The translations under genes and the position numbers were made by a program. This document shows, piece by piece, positions 10,679-20,560 of a stretch of DNA of 23,149 nucleotides (the stretch's first letter is position 1; every line of letters starts with the position of its first letter). The notes beneath the pieces were generated by a model, which saw only the letters and a list, made by a program, of their open reading frames with translations, was not told where the DNA came from and searched no databases. Source of the stretch: Chara braunii (lineage: Eukaryota > Streptophyta > Charophyceae > Charales > Characeae); the NCBI GenBank assembly GCA_003427395.1, contig BFEA01000175.1, forward strand, positions 54,998-78,146. Reading direction: 5' to 3'.

Positions 10679-11465
10679 CTATCCCTTTATATCCCCAAGA
10701 GCCGCAACCTCCTCTGGCTGCTCGTACAACCGGTAAAGGTTATCTATGTAGGTCGCGCCCCGACCTACTTCCCGCCTGACGACTCTCCACATGGCCTCAT
10801 CACTTATTTGTGGAACCCCTGGCCTAGTATTTGCTGCTGCGCGTAGTATGCAAAACACCTCGTGCCCTTGTTCGTCTTCAAAAGGCCCCATCTCTAGGAA
10901 GGCCCGGTAGTATTCCCGATACATTAAAGTCAAAATCTAACCTAGTTATGGCAGCTACCGCCTGCTCCACTCGCTCTATGCCTCCCATTTGTCTTAGTAA
11001 AAAGGGTGGTAGACTCATTCGTATGACCTCATTCGGCAACCTAAAGTCCCCCGCCGCGACGACTTTTACTTCAACCGCTACGTCATCTCGCTCTGGATCC
11101 ACGAACTCAAACCCCTCCCGCCAGGTTATTTGCCATGCTCCTTCGGACATTCGCACTGGGTCATCCCCGAAAGCTAAGGCAATCCCAAAGGTCTGCCATC
11201 CTTCTTCCGACAGGTGTAAGGATCCCGTCGCATGCACGTGCCCTGGGAGGTCCAAATTTATGCCCCCGAACTCCCCTCTCGCACGCCATTCCAACTCTAC
11301 TACTAGGTACACCATGTCTTCCACCAATTCCACCCCCACCCAGTCCATTACCGGGTTACTTACCACATCTCTTGCCGGCAGGCTTATTTCGACCCTACCC
11401 CCTGATGCCCTTGGTGGAAGGATCCCGCGAGGCCTATCCTCCTAAAATATCATTCGCCGGGCCAT
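10679..11465 (-). pseudogene. Tandem unknown family, copy 2
   Basis: The start is ATG 11465 in the context GCAAGATGGC, shared with copy 4, which supports this start. An in-frame TAG is at 11444-11442 (codon 8). The next 170 codons are open: block B YLVVELEW; block C GSLHLSEEGWQTFGIALAFG; then DFRLPNEVIRM with block D SLPPFLLRQMGGIERVEQ. A one-base frameshift near 10935 precedes block E (FLEMGPFEDEQGHEVFCIL) and block F (VVRREVGRGATYIDNLYRLY). The end is 10679. Copy 2 has the longest unbroken stretch of the four and is the best query for homology searches. A 305-bp spacer without a gene separates it from copy 3. Confidence 0.72.
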
Positions 11466-11770
11466 CTTGCAATGTCTCCTTTCTTGCTCCTTTAGTCCGA
11501 TTGTTGCATCCACCGAGATTTCGTGCCATTTCGTGCTTTAGTCTTTCAGCACTCCCTACCTATTGTACACCGGTTCTTGCTGCTATCCCTGCCCCATACA
11601 TGTACAGATCTTCTTTCCCCCTTCTCCGGTTGTTGCTATCTCCCCCTTGTTTCAACCCTCATGCACCTCCTGCTAACTAATGTACACGCCTCTCTCTTAT
11701 GTTACACACTAATTGACATGCATCCTCCATACTCCGACTTCCCCGCGACGTTTCAAATTTTCGGTCCTCT
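11466..11770. other. Spacer between family copies 2 and 3
   Basis: This 305-bp gap is the longest spacer in the cluster (the others are 63 and 118 bp). Read on the minus strand it is purine-rich, with no ORF carrying family blocks. It could hold a promoter for copy 2, but I see no clear TATA-type element at a useful distance. Confidence 0.4.
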
Positions 11771-12562
11771 TTAGTCGAACCACAGTACCTCAAACAGCTT
11801 AAAAACATCATCGACATATGATGGAGCGGTCGCCGCCTCCTGGCTGACTATGGCATCCCAAGCCTCCGCGTCTACCTCTAGGCGGTCATGCTTGCCTATC
11901 CTTAGGACGATGAGGATCTCCCCGACTTTGTCTTCGTAGAAGGGCCCATATTTTAACGAGATCCTATAGAACTCCTTTGTTAGCCAGGCACACTCTATAT
12001 GCACTTCTTTCATGGAGTCGACTTACTTCTAAAATGTGCTCAAAACCCCCAAACCACTTGGCTACGAACTCAGGCACCCAAGCCATTGTTCGTAGGCTGG
12101 AAGGCTGGAGTTCCTTCCATCCTCCCGTCACAACTGTACTACTAACTTCATCCCATCCCTCATTGACGAACCTCTTGCCTTCTTTTCGGGTTCGCGCCTC
12201 TACATCGCTTAGAAGCCACATTGGATCATGTCCCATTGCTAACATAGTGCAAAATAGGCGCCACCCGTCTTCGGAAAGGACAATCGTTCCAACCGACTCC
12301 ACTTTGCCCTCTGCTATGTCGTCCCAACCGACTCCACTTTGCCCTCTGCTATGTCGTCCCAACCTTCCTCTTCCCTTATCGGGTTCCAAATCCGTTCTAT
12401 CCATACATATGATAACTCCCTGGCAACCTCAAACCCAATCTAGTCGCACGTGGTCCCCCTCCACTCGTTTTCTGTCGGGATAGGCATTTCTACTCCTCCT
12501 TCGAGTCGCCTTGGTTCCCATCCCTTGAAGGTGTATTCCATCATCCTTTCCTCTCTAGTCAT
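11771..12562 (-). pseudogene. Tandem unknown family, copy 3, with 35-bp internal duplication
   Basis: The likely start is ATG 12562. An in-frame TAG lies at 12442-12440. Block B is YVWIERIW. A 35-bp tandem duplication (12295-12364) then shifts the frame; allowing for it, block C follows (GTIVLSEDGWRLFCTMLAMG), then block D (SLRTMAWVPEFVAKWFGGFE). A second frameshift near 12010 precedes block E (ISLKYGPFYEDKVGEILIVL) and block F (WDAIVSQEAATAPSYVDDVF, then KLFEVL). The end is 11771. The position of the second shift matches that in copy 2. Span 792 bp. Function unknown. The first 50 residues align only loosely with the other copies. Confidence 0.7.
12295..12364. repeat. Perfect 35-bp tandem duplication inside family copy 3
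   Basis: Bases 12295-12329 and 12330-12364 are identical (unit begins gactccactttgccctc and ends gtcgtcccaacc). The unit length is 2 modulo 3 and equals the frame change seen between the two halves of copy 3, so the duplication itself disrupts the reading frame. Perfect identity suggests a recent event or an assembly slip. Confidence 0.95.
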
Positions 12563-12625
12563 TTTTCCCCTTCCTGCACAATACCAGACCACCCGTTCCT
12601 CCTGGGTTAAGTCACCCCACCCCCC

Positions 12626-13437
12626 TTAGAAGTCCCAGTCCTCTATCTCATCATCTTCGTCCTCATCACTGAAGTCGTCCTCTTCGTTGTAGAACAACTC
12701 CCTCACCCCTTCCAGAAACGTCTCTCCTATTGCCACATTCCTGTAGACTATCCCCCAATGCACAGAGCTAGAGACAAAGACATTGTCTATGCTAAGGTAG
12801 TTTAGTACCTCGGTCAGCTCGTCCGCCCAATTCCCCTCGAACGGCCCCATCTCTACTGACAACCGAAAGAAGTCTTGCCTAGCGCATTGGTATAGTCCGA
12901 GGTTCGTCATGGACTGGCATATCCGTACCAGCCTACTTCGGGTTCCGAAAACTGCATCCACTAGAAAGGGAGGCAGCACACATCGCATGGTTCTGAGGGT
13001 CGCCTCATGCTTCCTCTATCCCCAAGTTCCACCCGCATGTCTACCCTTTCCATTTCCATTTCCCTCCGCTGACACGCAGCCCACACAACCTCCGCTTCTG
13101 CCTTCCTAAACAACTCGTCCGGCGTATTCCCGAGTGCCAACTCTATGACCATAGCATTCTCTCCACCTTGCGACAAGTAGACCCACCCCCGGGCTTCCAC
13201 TGTCCCTCGGAATTCCAAATCCATTAAACTTGGCGACTACCTCGTCAAGTTGACATTAGTCCATACTGTCTCTATCCAAAGAAACGCGTCCTCCCCTTCC
13301 AGCATTACGGTTTGATATGCTGGTTCAAGGTCCGTCCACGTCCCATCTTCCGGGAGGACGACCGACACCCCATCCTTTACATCTACTGGCATTTCCGGGC
13401 CGCTGGTATAGATCGGGGGAGACAACCATCGCGCCAT
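12626..13437 (-). pseudogene. Tandem unknown family, copy 4 (first on the minus strand)
   Basis: The start is ATG 13437 in the context GCAAGATGGC. The N-terminus reads VVLPEDGTWTDLEPAYQ, then block B (FLWIETVW). TAG at 13239-13237 interrupts, and the same frame continues with block C (GWVYLSQGGENAMVIELALG). A frameshift near 13000 leads to block D (LRTMRCVLPPFLVDAVFG), block E (LSVEMGPFEGNWADELTEVL) and block F (VYRNVAIGETFLEGVRELF). The end is 12626 after a strongly acidic tail (EEDDFSDEDEDDEIEDWDF) that the other copies lack. Span 812 bp. Copy 3 begins only 63 bp further on, suggesting either co-transcription or simple tandem duplication. No family name can be given. Confidence 0.72.
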
Positions 13438-13800
13438 CTTGCTTCCAGCACACGACCCCTGTTTTCATAACAGAGTACCAACCGGTCCTTTTGGTCAGGT
13501 CAACCCTCGTCCTAGATGAGAATTATTTCAGACCCCTCATCAAGGTCTCCCTAATTTACCTCCCCATTCCTAAGTACCTCCTTCCCATAATACCCTCGGT
13601 CGGTGATCCATTCCCCCACATTCTTTCTCTTGGTTCCATTCCAGCTGACCTCTATCCTCCTTCATTCCGATCATCTCTCACTCGTGTGGACTTAGCTGGG
13701 GGGGGGCGGATAGACTTAGAAATAGGTCCCATCCAACAATCTAAGCTCAATCAATCTTCACAGAGGGGGAACACAAAAAAAAAAAATCAGACAATCTCAC
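13438..13800. other. Upstream flank of the four-copy cluster; homopolymer runs
   Basis: This would be the 5' flank of copy 4. It holds no ORF I trust. It contains a G run near 13691-13699 and an A run near 13774-13785 on the plus strand. No clear core promoter is visible. Both runs are also places where sequencing length errors are common. Confidence 0.4.
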
Positions 13801-15150
13801 ATGCAGGCTGGTCATCTCCTCACCGGCCATCCCCAATATGGTCTCTCCGCTGGTACTATCGCTAGAGTTTTATCCCATACCTCAAGCGCAGCTCAACCGT
13901 CGCGAGCGCGGTACCCAAGCTTCGGCAAGGCGTTAGCCCTTTCCTTATGCCAGAATACCCCATTCCGTCTTGCCGCTTTGCACATCCATACCGACACCGA
14001 GGGTCACCCCGTGTGCCTAAATATAGCGACAAAGTCAGTCGTCCGGGCATTCACTTCCATCGGTCCGACAAGAATCAGCCTTTCCCAAACCATGCTACGA
14101 GAAGCTACTAATCATCTCCGAGGTTCCGTCTTTGTCCGCATGCAGTGGTACTCCCCCCGCCAGCTAACAGGCTAAGCCCCGCCTAAGGAGACGTTTCACA
14201 CCCTGCCCGACAGATTATCGAGCAAAGCTCGTCACCGCTCGAACGGAAATGCTACTAATCAACCGGCGTGACAAACTTCCATCCGACAGCTCGGTGGCCT
14301 GACCTCCACACACGAATACACGGCAGCCTACAAAAAGAGAGCGACGTTTCGCAACCCGCACCAGCCGGTGCAGACCCATCCTTTCCTTCCGAAAGGCAGG
14401 ACGCTCAAATCCCATCATGCAAATACAAGTCCCAAGTGGGACTCATAGAATACAAGTGCCTTTCCCTTGGTGCTCCCAGCGCTTCCTACCCATAACTCAC
14501 ATTTTTCTCTCAGGACAATGAGTGTCCCTCCCCCTATTTTCATACATAGTGGTTGGTTCCTTCTCGTGAGAGTCTTCAAAGGGGAGCGAGTTTTCCTTGG
14601 AGTCTAGCAATTCCCTTCGTTCCCTTTCTCTTCACTTGTCTGTCCTTTCATAGGGTGGGATTGTTCCTTCTTGATGACCTGTTGTGTTCCTGTTGGTTCC
14701 TTCCAGCATTTTAAAAAAAGGTGCAAAGTGCATGAGCCCACTGGGCTCAAAGAAGAAGATAGAGAGGCACCCGTCCGGTCGGATCACTCCGCCGCAGGAT
14801 TTTCATTGGAACCCGGCCTAAGCCAAGCACCAACCGCCTGCTAGGTAACCGGAGCCCAACTTTCATACGAAGAGGAAGGGTCGACCTGGGACTTGCCCAA
14901 GGCTTCCCCGGACTGGCGAACACCAGCACCGAACGAAGGAGGGCTAAAGCCGTTCCACAAGGGAACGGCTGATCAAGTGCATAACATGCATGTTATACCT
15001 CCAGGTCTGGCCATGTCATGCGCCCAACCACTCTCAAATCTGATTTTCACAAGGGAAAGAGCAAACACAAGTCCATTTTCCTTATCTTGGGTTGTGTACA
15101 CGTCAATGCGTCGGGCGCCCCCGTCAGAATCGCAAGGGTCAATTTAACCC
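13801..15150. other. ORF-poor GC-balanced block, possibly mitochondrial-derived
   Basis: Several short ORFs of 60-124 codons exist on both strands (for example plus 13801-14175 and 14893-15147), none with a recognised domain. The base texture resembles plant mitochondrial intergenic DNA to me and resembles 251-1432. I could not find a mitochondrial gene or tRNA in it, so the suggestion rests on general appearance only. A nuclear insert of organelle DNA or a chimeric assembly would both fit. Confidence 0.3.
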
Positions 15151-16227
15151 TTGCCCGTCACCTCCACCATTTTTGTAGGGCCAAACCCCGGTAGACTTTT
15201 GAGCCTTAGTCGACCCCACTGCAGGTCCCAGTTGCCTCGGCCCGCCCACGCTCATGCTCAGGGCGCGGGCCATTCATCCCGAGGTCACCCCCACCTAATG
15301 CTTTGAGATGGATAGGGGTGGGTCATCGCGCGAGAGGGCTTTGACATTGGAGATGTAGCTCAGCCCTCATGCCGGATGGTAATCTCGCTGGTAATTCCGT
15401 AGCGCTGATTTTTTTTTGATTCTTTGTTGTTTTCTTAAGCAATTGCAATTTCCAATACTCAAGCAGTCCAAGGGTTCTTTGAGAGCTCTCTTCTCTTGTG
15501 CTTAGGCTAAGCGTCATCCTTAGACCGCGCACCATTTCCCTAAGCCTCGCAACTCTACAGCATCATCGGGGCGCGACGAAGCTGTCCCTCCCCTCGCCTC
15601 TACGCACCCATCGATTCTCATACATCTCATTTAACCCTATTGGCGCAGACCCCTTAGTCTTTTCGGAGCCTATATATGCATGCACATACAGCTTCACACC
15701 TCCCTTAGCAAGATCGTACTTCATTGACACTCCAAACCTTCAAACGCAAAGGCCATTTCCATGGGTTGGCTTTATGCTAAGGGTCCCATTAGCCCCTTTG
15801 TCCCTCTTCCCTTTCCCTCTTGGTGCCCGGTCCCTCTCGGCCCTATCCCGCTCAAGGCATCCTTAGCCATCACTCACCTACACAATCCCTCACAAGCAAA
15901 ATATCCATTCAATCCCTCGTTGGGGTCAACACATAGCCCTTCCCACATGCCTATCTTTTCAAACTCTTTAGCTGCTCTTTATTCCCTTTTTCTTGCTCAA
16001 TCAGCCCATCCTCTTCTCATAGTCATGAAGTCGGGGAGATGGTTGAGTCAAATTGACCTTGCTTTCACTTATATTCTCTCTCGGATTCCGCATTTTCTTA
16101 CTTTTCCAACGTCCTTTTTCTTTGCCTTCTTGGTGGCACAAGGGACCGACTACCCTTCCCTTGCCCTCTCTCTCCACCAAGTGAGGTCTGATCTCCCTTT
16201 ATTGTTCGCACCCTGACATTGTAACAA
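15151..16227. other. No convincing gene; pyrimidine-rich DNA with weak ORFs
   Basis: The first 270 bp are GC-rich. Then comes a T run near 15411-15418, followed by increasingly C/T-rich plus-strand sequence up to the abrupt switch to purines at 16228. Two overlapping plus-strand ORFs (15498-15866 and 15761-16216, 122 and 151 codons) are rich in Pro, Leu and Ser, as expected of C/T-rich DNA, and have no known domain. I do not call them genes. Confidence 0.4.
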
Positions 16228-16363
16228 GTGAGGGGAGAAGGGTTAGTCATATGCCAAGTGAGGGGAAGGGAGAGAGGGGGCAAGGTGAAAGGGGGGAGAA
16301 AGAGTGGTGGAGAGGGAGGAGAGAGAGGGGAAGAGATAGATAGATATAGAGAGAGAGAGAGCA

Positions 16364-16394
<31 letters not shown>

Positions 16395-16440
16395 GGAGAG
16401 AGAAAGAGAAAGAGAGAGAGGGAGAAGGAGAGAGAGAAGA
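16228..16440. repeat. Purine tract with (GA)n microsatellite
   Basis: The plus strand is almost all A and G, first as irregular gggga/gaga words, then as long (GA)n runs between about 16345 and 16438. It begins abruptly after C/T-rich DNA and ends about 70 bp before the 92-bp satellite. Such tracts can form triplex structures, but that is a general property and not shown here. Confidence 0.95.
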
Positions 16441-16506
16441 GATCTCTAATCCTAATCAAGTCATCACCCCGTAGTAGCAGCCAAATGTCGGTCACCCATC
16501 CCATAG

Positions 16507-18903
16507 TGAAAGATCAACTAAGTATGAACCGAATACTATAACACACATGATCTTGCCAATGAGAAGCTAGCACTTGTGAAAAGCATATGCACATAGAGGA
16601 GAGATCGATTAAATAGAAACCGAAACATCACAACCCACATGATCATGACAATGAGGAGCTAGAACTAGCGAAAAGCATATGCACATAGAGGAGAGATCAC
16701 TAAGTATGAACCGAAAGATCACAACATGCATGAGCTTGCCAATGAGAAGCTAGAACTAGTGAAAAACACATGCTCATGGACGAGAGATCAACTAAGTAGG
16801 AACCGGAACATCACAACACGCATGAGCTTAATAATGAGAAGCTAGAACTAGCGGAAAGCACATGCACATAGAGAAGAGATCACAACACGTATGAATATGA
16901 CAATGAGAAGCTAGAACTGGTAAAAAGGCATACACACATAGAGAAGAGATCATCAAAGTAAGAACTGGTGCATCTCAACACATATGAACATGACAATGAG
17001 AAGCTAGAACTAGTGGAAACCACAGGCACATAGAGAAGAGATCAACTAAGTAAGATCCGGAACATCACAACACACATGAACATGACAATGAGAAGCTAGA
17101 GGTAGTGGAAAGCACATGCACATAGAGGAGAGATCAACTAAGCAAGAACCGGAACATCTCAACATATATGAACAAGACCACGAGAAGCTAGAACCAGTTT
17201 AAAGCGCATGCACATAGAGAAGAGATCAACTAAGTAAGATCCGGAACATCACACCAAGCACGAATTCGACAACGAGAAGCTAGATCTAGTGGAAAGCACA
17301 TGCACATAGAGAAGAGATCAACTAAATAACAATGGGAACATTTCAACATACATGAACATGACAATGGGAAGCTAGAACTAGTGGAAAGCACATGCACATA
17401 GAGAAGAGATCAACTAAGTAAGATTCAGAACATCACATCACACATGAACATGACAATGAGGAGCTAGAACTAGAGGAGAGCACATGCACATAGAGGAGAG
17501 ATCATCTAAGTAAGATCCGGAACATCACAACACACATGAACATGACAATGAGAAGCTAGAACTAGTGGANCATGCACATAGAGGAGAGATCATCTAAGTA
17601 AGATCCGGAACATCACAACACACATGAACATGACAATGAGAAGCTAGAACTAGTGGAAAGCACATCCACATAGGGACGAGATCAACTAAGAAAGATCCGG
17701 AACATCACATCACACATGAACATGACAATGAGGAGCTAGAACAAGTGGAGAGCACATGCACATAGAGGAGAGATCATCTAAGTAAGATCCGGAACATCAC
17801 AACACACATGAACATGACAATGAAAAGCTAGAACTAGCGGAAAGCACATGCACATAGAGAAGAGATCAACTAAGCAAGATCCGGAATATCACATCATGCA
17901 CGAACTTGACAATGCGAAGCTAGACCTTGTAAAAAGCACACGCACCTAGAGGAGAGATCATCTAAGTAAGATCCGGAACATCACAACACACATGAATATG
18001 ACAATGAGAAGCTCGAACTACTGGAAAGCACATGCACATAGGGAAGAGATCAACTAAGTAAAATCCAGAACATCACATCTAGCACGAATTTGACAATGAG
18101 AAGCTAGATCTAGTGGAAAGCACATTCACATGGAGAAAAAATCAACTAAGTAAGAACCGGAACATCTCAACACACATGAACATGACAATGGGAAGCTAGA
18201 ACTACTGGAAAGCACATGCACATAGAGAAGAGATCAACTAAGTAAGATCCGGAAGATCACATCACACATGAACATGACAATGAGGAACTAGAACTACTGG
18301 AGAGCACATGCACATAGAGGAGAGATCATCTAAGTAAGATCCGGAACATCACAACACACATGAACATGACAATGAGAAGCTAGAACTAGTGAAAAACACA
18401 TGCACATGGAGAAGAGATCAACTAAGTAAGATCCGGAACATCACATCAAGCACGAATTTGACAATGAGAAGCTAGATCTAGTGGAAAGCACATACATATG
18501 GAGAAGAGATCAACTAAGTAAGAACCCGAACATCTCAACACACATGAACATGACAATGGGAAGCTAGAACTAGTGGAAAGCATATGCACATAGAGAAGAG
18601 ATCAACTAAGTAAGATCCGGAACATCACATCACACCTGAACATGAGAATGAGGAGCTAGAACTAGTGGAGAGCACATGTACATAGAGGAGAGATCATCTA
18701 AGTAAGACCCGAAACATCACAACACACATGAACATGACAATGAGAAGCTATAACTAGTGGAAAGCACATGCACATGGAGAAGAGATCATCTAAGTAAGAT
18801 CCGGAACATCACAATACACATGAACATGACAATGAGAAGCTAGAACTAGTGAAAAACACATGTACATAGGGGAAAGATCATCTAAGTAAGAACCGGAATA
18901 TCA
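16507..18903. repeat. 92-bp satellite array, about 26 monomers, with higher-order repeats
   Basis: Monomers of 92 bp repeat head to tail; a typical one contains gagatcaactaagtaagat, ccggaacatcacaacacaca, tgacaatgagaagctagaac and gcacatgcacatagag. Checked spacings between gagatc landmarks near 16.6-17.04 kb are 92, 91, 92, 70 and 92 bp, so one monomer near 16880-16945 is shortened. From about 17.24 kb, four monomer variants can be told apart: B with caagcacgaattt...agatctag, C with catctcaaca...gggaagc, D with catcacatcacac...gaggagc, and E with catcacaacacac...gagaagc. They recur in the order B-C-D-E. No ORF or transcription signal is evident. Confidence 0.97.
17570..17570. other. Ambiguous base N, assembly join inside the satellite
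   Basis: A single n follows actagtgga. Comparison with neighbouring monomers shows about five bases (aagca) missing at this point. The monomers on either side are nearly identical E-type units, so the n probably marks a collapsed or stitched join, not a true base. Confidence 0.9.
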
Positions 18904-20391
18904 TTTACCATCGTGTGAGTGAAAGTCTAACAAGATCAAACACAAAGATTTGAGCAAAGATCCATTCATGGAAGAATCGGAGCACATCCTACTACTAATG
19001 TCAGTGAAAGCAAGAGTCTAAGTAGGGTAGATCACCAACGTTGAACCGAAGGTCTTTTATGAAAGAAGCGGTGCACTACCTACTAGTGTATGAGTGAAAA
19101 GCAAGAGTTTGAGTATGCTAGATCACCAAGATTGAACCAAGCATCATCCATAGAATTAGTGGTGCACTTCCTACTATCGTGTGAGTGAAAAACAAGAGTT
19201 TGAGTAGGCTAGATCACCAGGATTGCCTCAAAGATCATCCATGGGAGTAGCGGTGCACTACCTACTAGTGTGTGAGTGAAAAACAAGAGTTTGAGTAGGC
19301 TAGACCCCCAAGATTGCATCAAAGATCATCCATGGAAGTTGCGGTGGACTACCTACTAGTGTGTGAATGAAAAACAAGAGTTTGAGTAGGCTAGATCACC
19401 AAGATTGCATCAAAGATTATCCATGAAAGTTGTGGTGCACTACCTACTAGTGTATGAGTGAAAAGCAAGAGTTTGAGTAGGCTAGATCCCCAAGATTGCA
19501 TCAAAGATCATCCATGGAAGTTGCGGTGCACTACCTACTAGTGTGTGAATGAAAAACAACAGTTTGAGAAGGCTAGATCCCCAAGATTGCATCAAAGATC
19601 ATCCATGGAAGAATTGGAGCATCTCCTACTACCATGTGAGTGAAGAACAAGAGTTTGAGTAGCCCAAATCACAAGTAACAAACATGACATCATCCATAGA
19701 AGAATCCGAGCACTACCTACTAGTGTGTGAGTGAAAAACAAGAGTTTGAGTAGCCCGAATCACAAGTAACAACATGAGATCATCCATAGAAGAACCGGAG
19801 CACTACCTACTAGTGTGTGAGTGAAGAACAAGAGTTTGAGTAGCCCAAATCACAAGTAACCAACATGAGATCACCCATAGAAGAATCGGAGCACTACCTA
19901 TTAGTGTGTGAGTGAAGAACAAGAGTTTGAGTAGCCCAAATCACAAGTAACCAACATGACATCATCCATAGGAAAATCGGAGCACTACCTACTAGTGTGT
20001 GAGTAAAAGAACAAGAGTTTGAATAGCCCAAATCACATGTAACCAACATGAGATCATCCATAGAAGAATCGGACTACTACCTACTAGTGTGTGAATGAAA
20101 AACAAGAGTTCCACTAGGCTATCTCACAAGATTTGAGCAAGAGATCATCCATAGAAGAATCAGAGGATCTCCTACTACCATGTGAGTGAAGAACAAGAGT
20201 TTGAGTAGCCCAAATTACAAGTAACCAACATGACATCATCCATAGAAGAATCGGAGCACCATCTACTAGTATGTGAGTGAAAAACAAGAGTTTGAGTAGC
20301 CCAAATCACAAGTAACCAACATGAGATCACTCACAGAAGAATCGGAGCAATACCTACTAGTATGTGAGTGAAGAATAAAGAGTTTGAGTAT
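18904..20391. repeat. 91-bp satellite array, about 16 monomers, two subtypes
   Basis: The landmark caagag recurs every 91 bp (19102, 19193, 19284, 19375, 19466; later 19648, 19739, 19829, 19920). The monomer contains cactacctactagtgtgtga and caagagtttgagtag. Monomers before about 19.6 kb carry gctagatcaccaagattgca; later ones carry cccaaatcacaagtaacc, so two local subtypes have spread separately. The first unit at 18.9-19.0 kb is degenerate, and no spacer separates it from the 92-bp array. Confidence 0.96.
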
Positions 20392-20560
20392 CCCAATAAC
20401 AAGAAAAAAATGAAGAAGAAGAAGGAGAAGAAGAAGGAGATGAAGAATAAGGAGAAGGAGAGGAGGGAGGAGAAGAAGAAGGATAAGGAGAGGAAAAGGA
20501 AGAAGAAGAAAAAAAAAAAAAAAAAGAAGGAGATGGAGAAGAAGATGAAGAAGAAGATGC
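20392..20560. repeat. A/G tract, GAA/AAG-type with A run
   Basis: The plus strand is nearly pure purine for about 165 bp: aagaagaagg-type words with rare T, and an A run of about 15 at 20511-20525. A plus-strand ORF across it is mostly Lys and Glu and is a by-product of composition. The tract closes the purine-rich block on the right, as the GA tract does on the left. Confidence 0.95.

Noticed and set aside
3016-13239. Reassignment of TAG to an amino acid
   Set aside because: Several in-frame stops are TAG, but pol also has in-frame TGA codons and many frameshifts, which fits decay better.
1-15150. LTR pair bounding the retroelement
   Set aside because: I compared both flanks by eye and found no matching terminal repeats, primer-binding site or clear polypurine tract.
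16507-20391. Satellite arrays considered as a CRISPR array
   Set aside because: Repeat and spacer cannot be separated: the whole 91-92 bp unit is repeated, and the context is eukaryotic.
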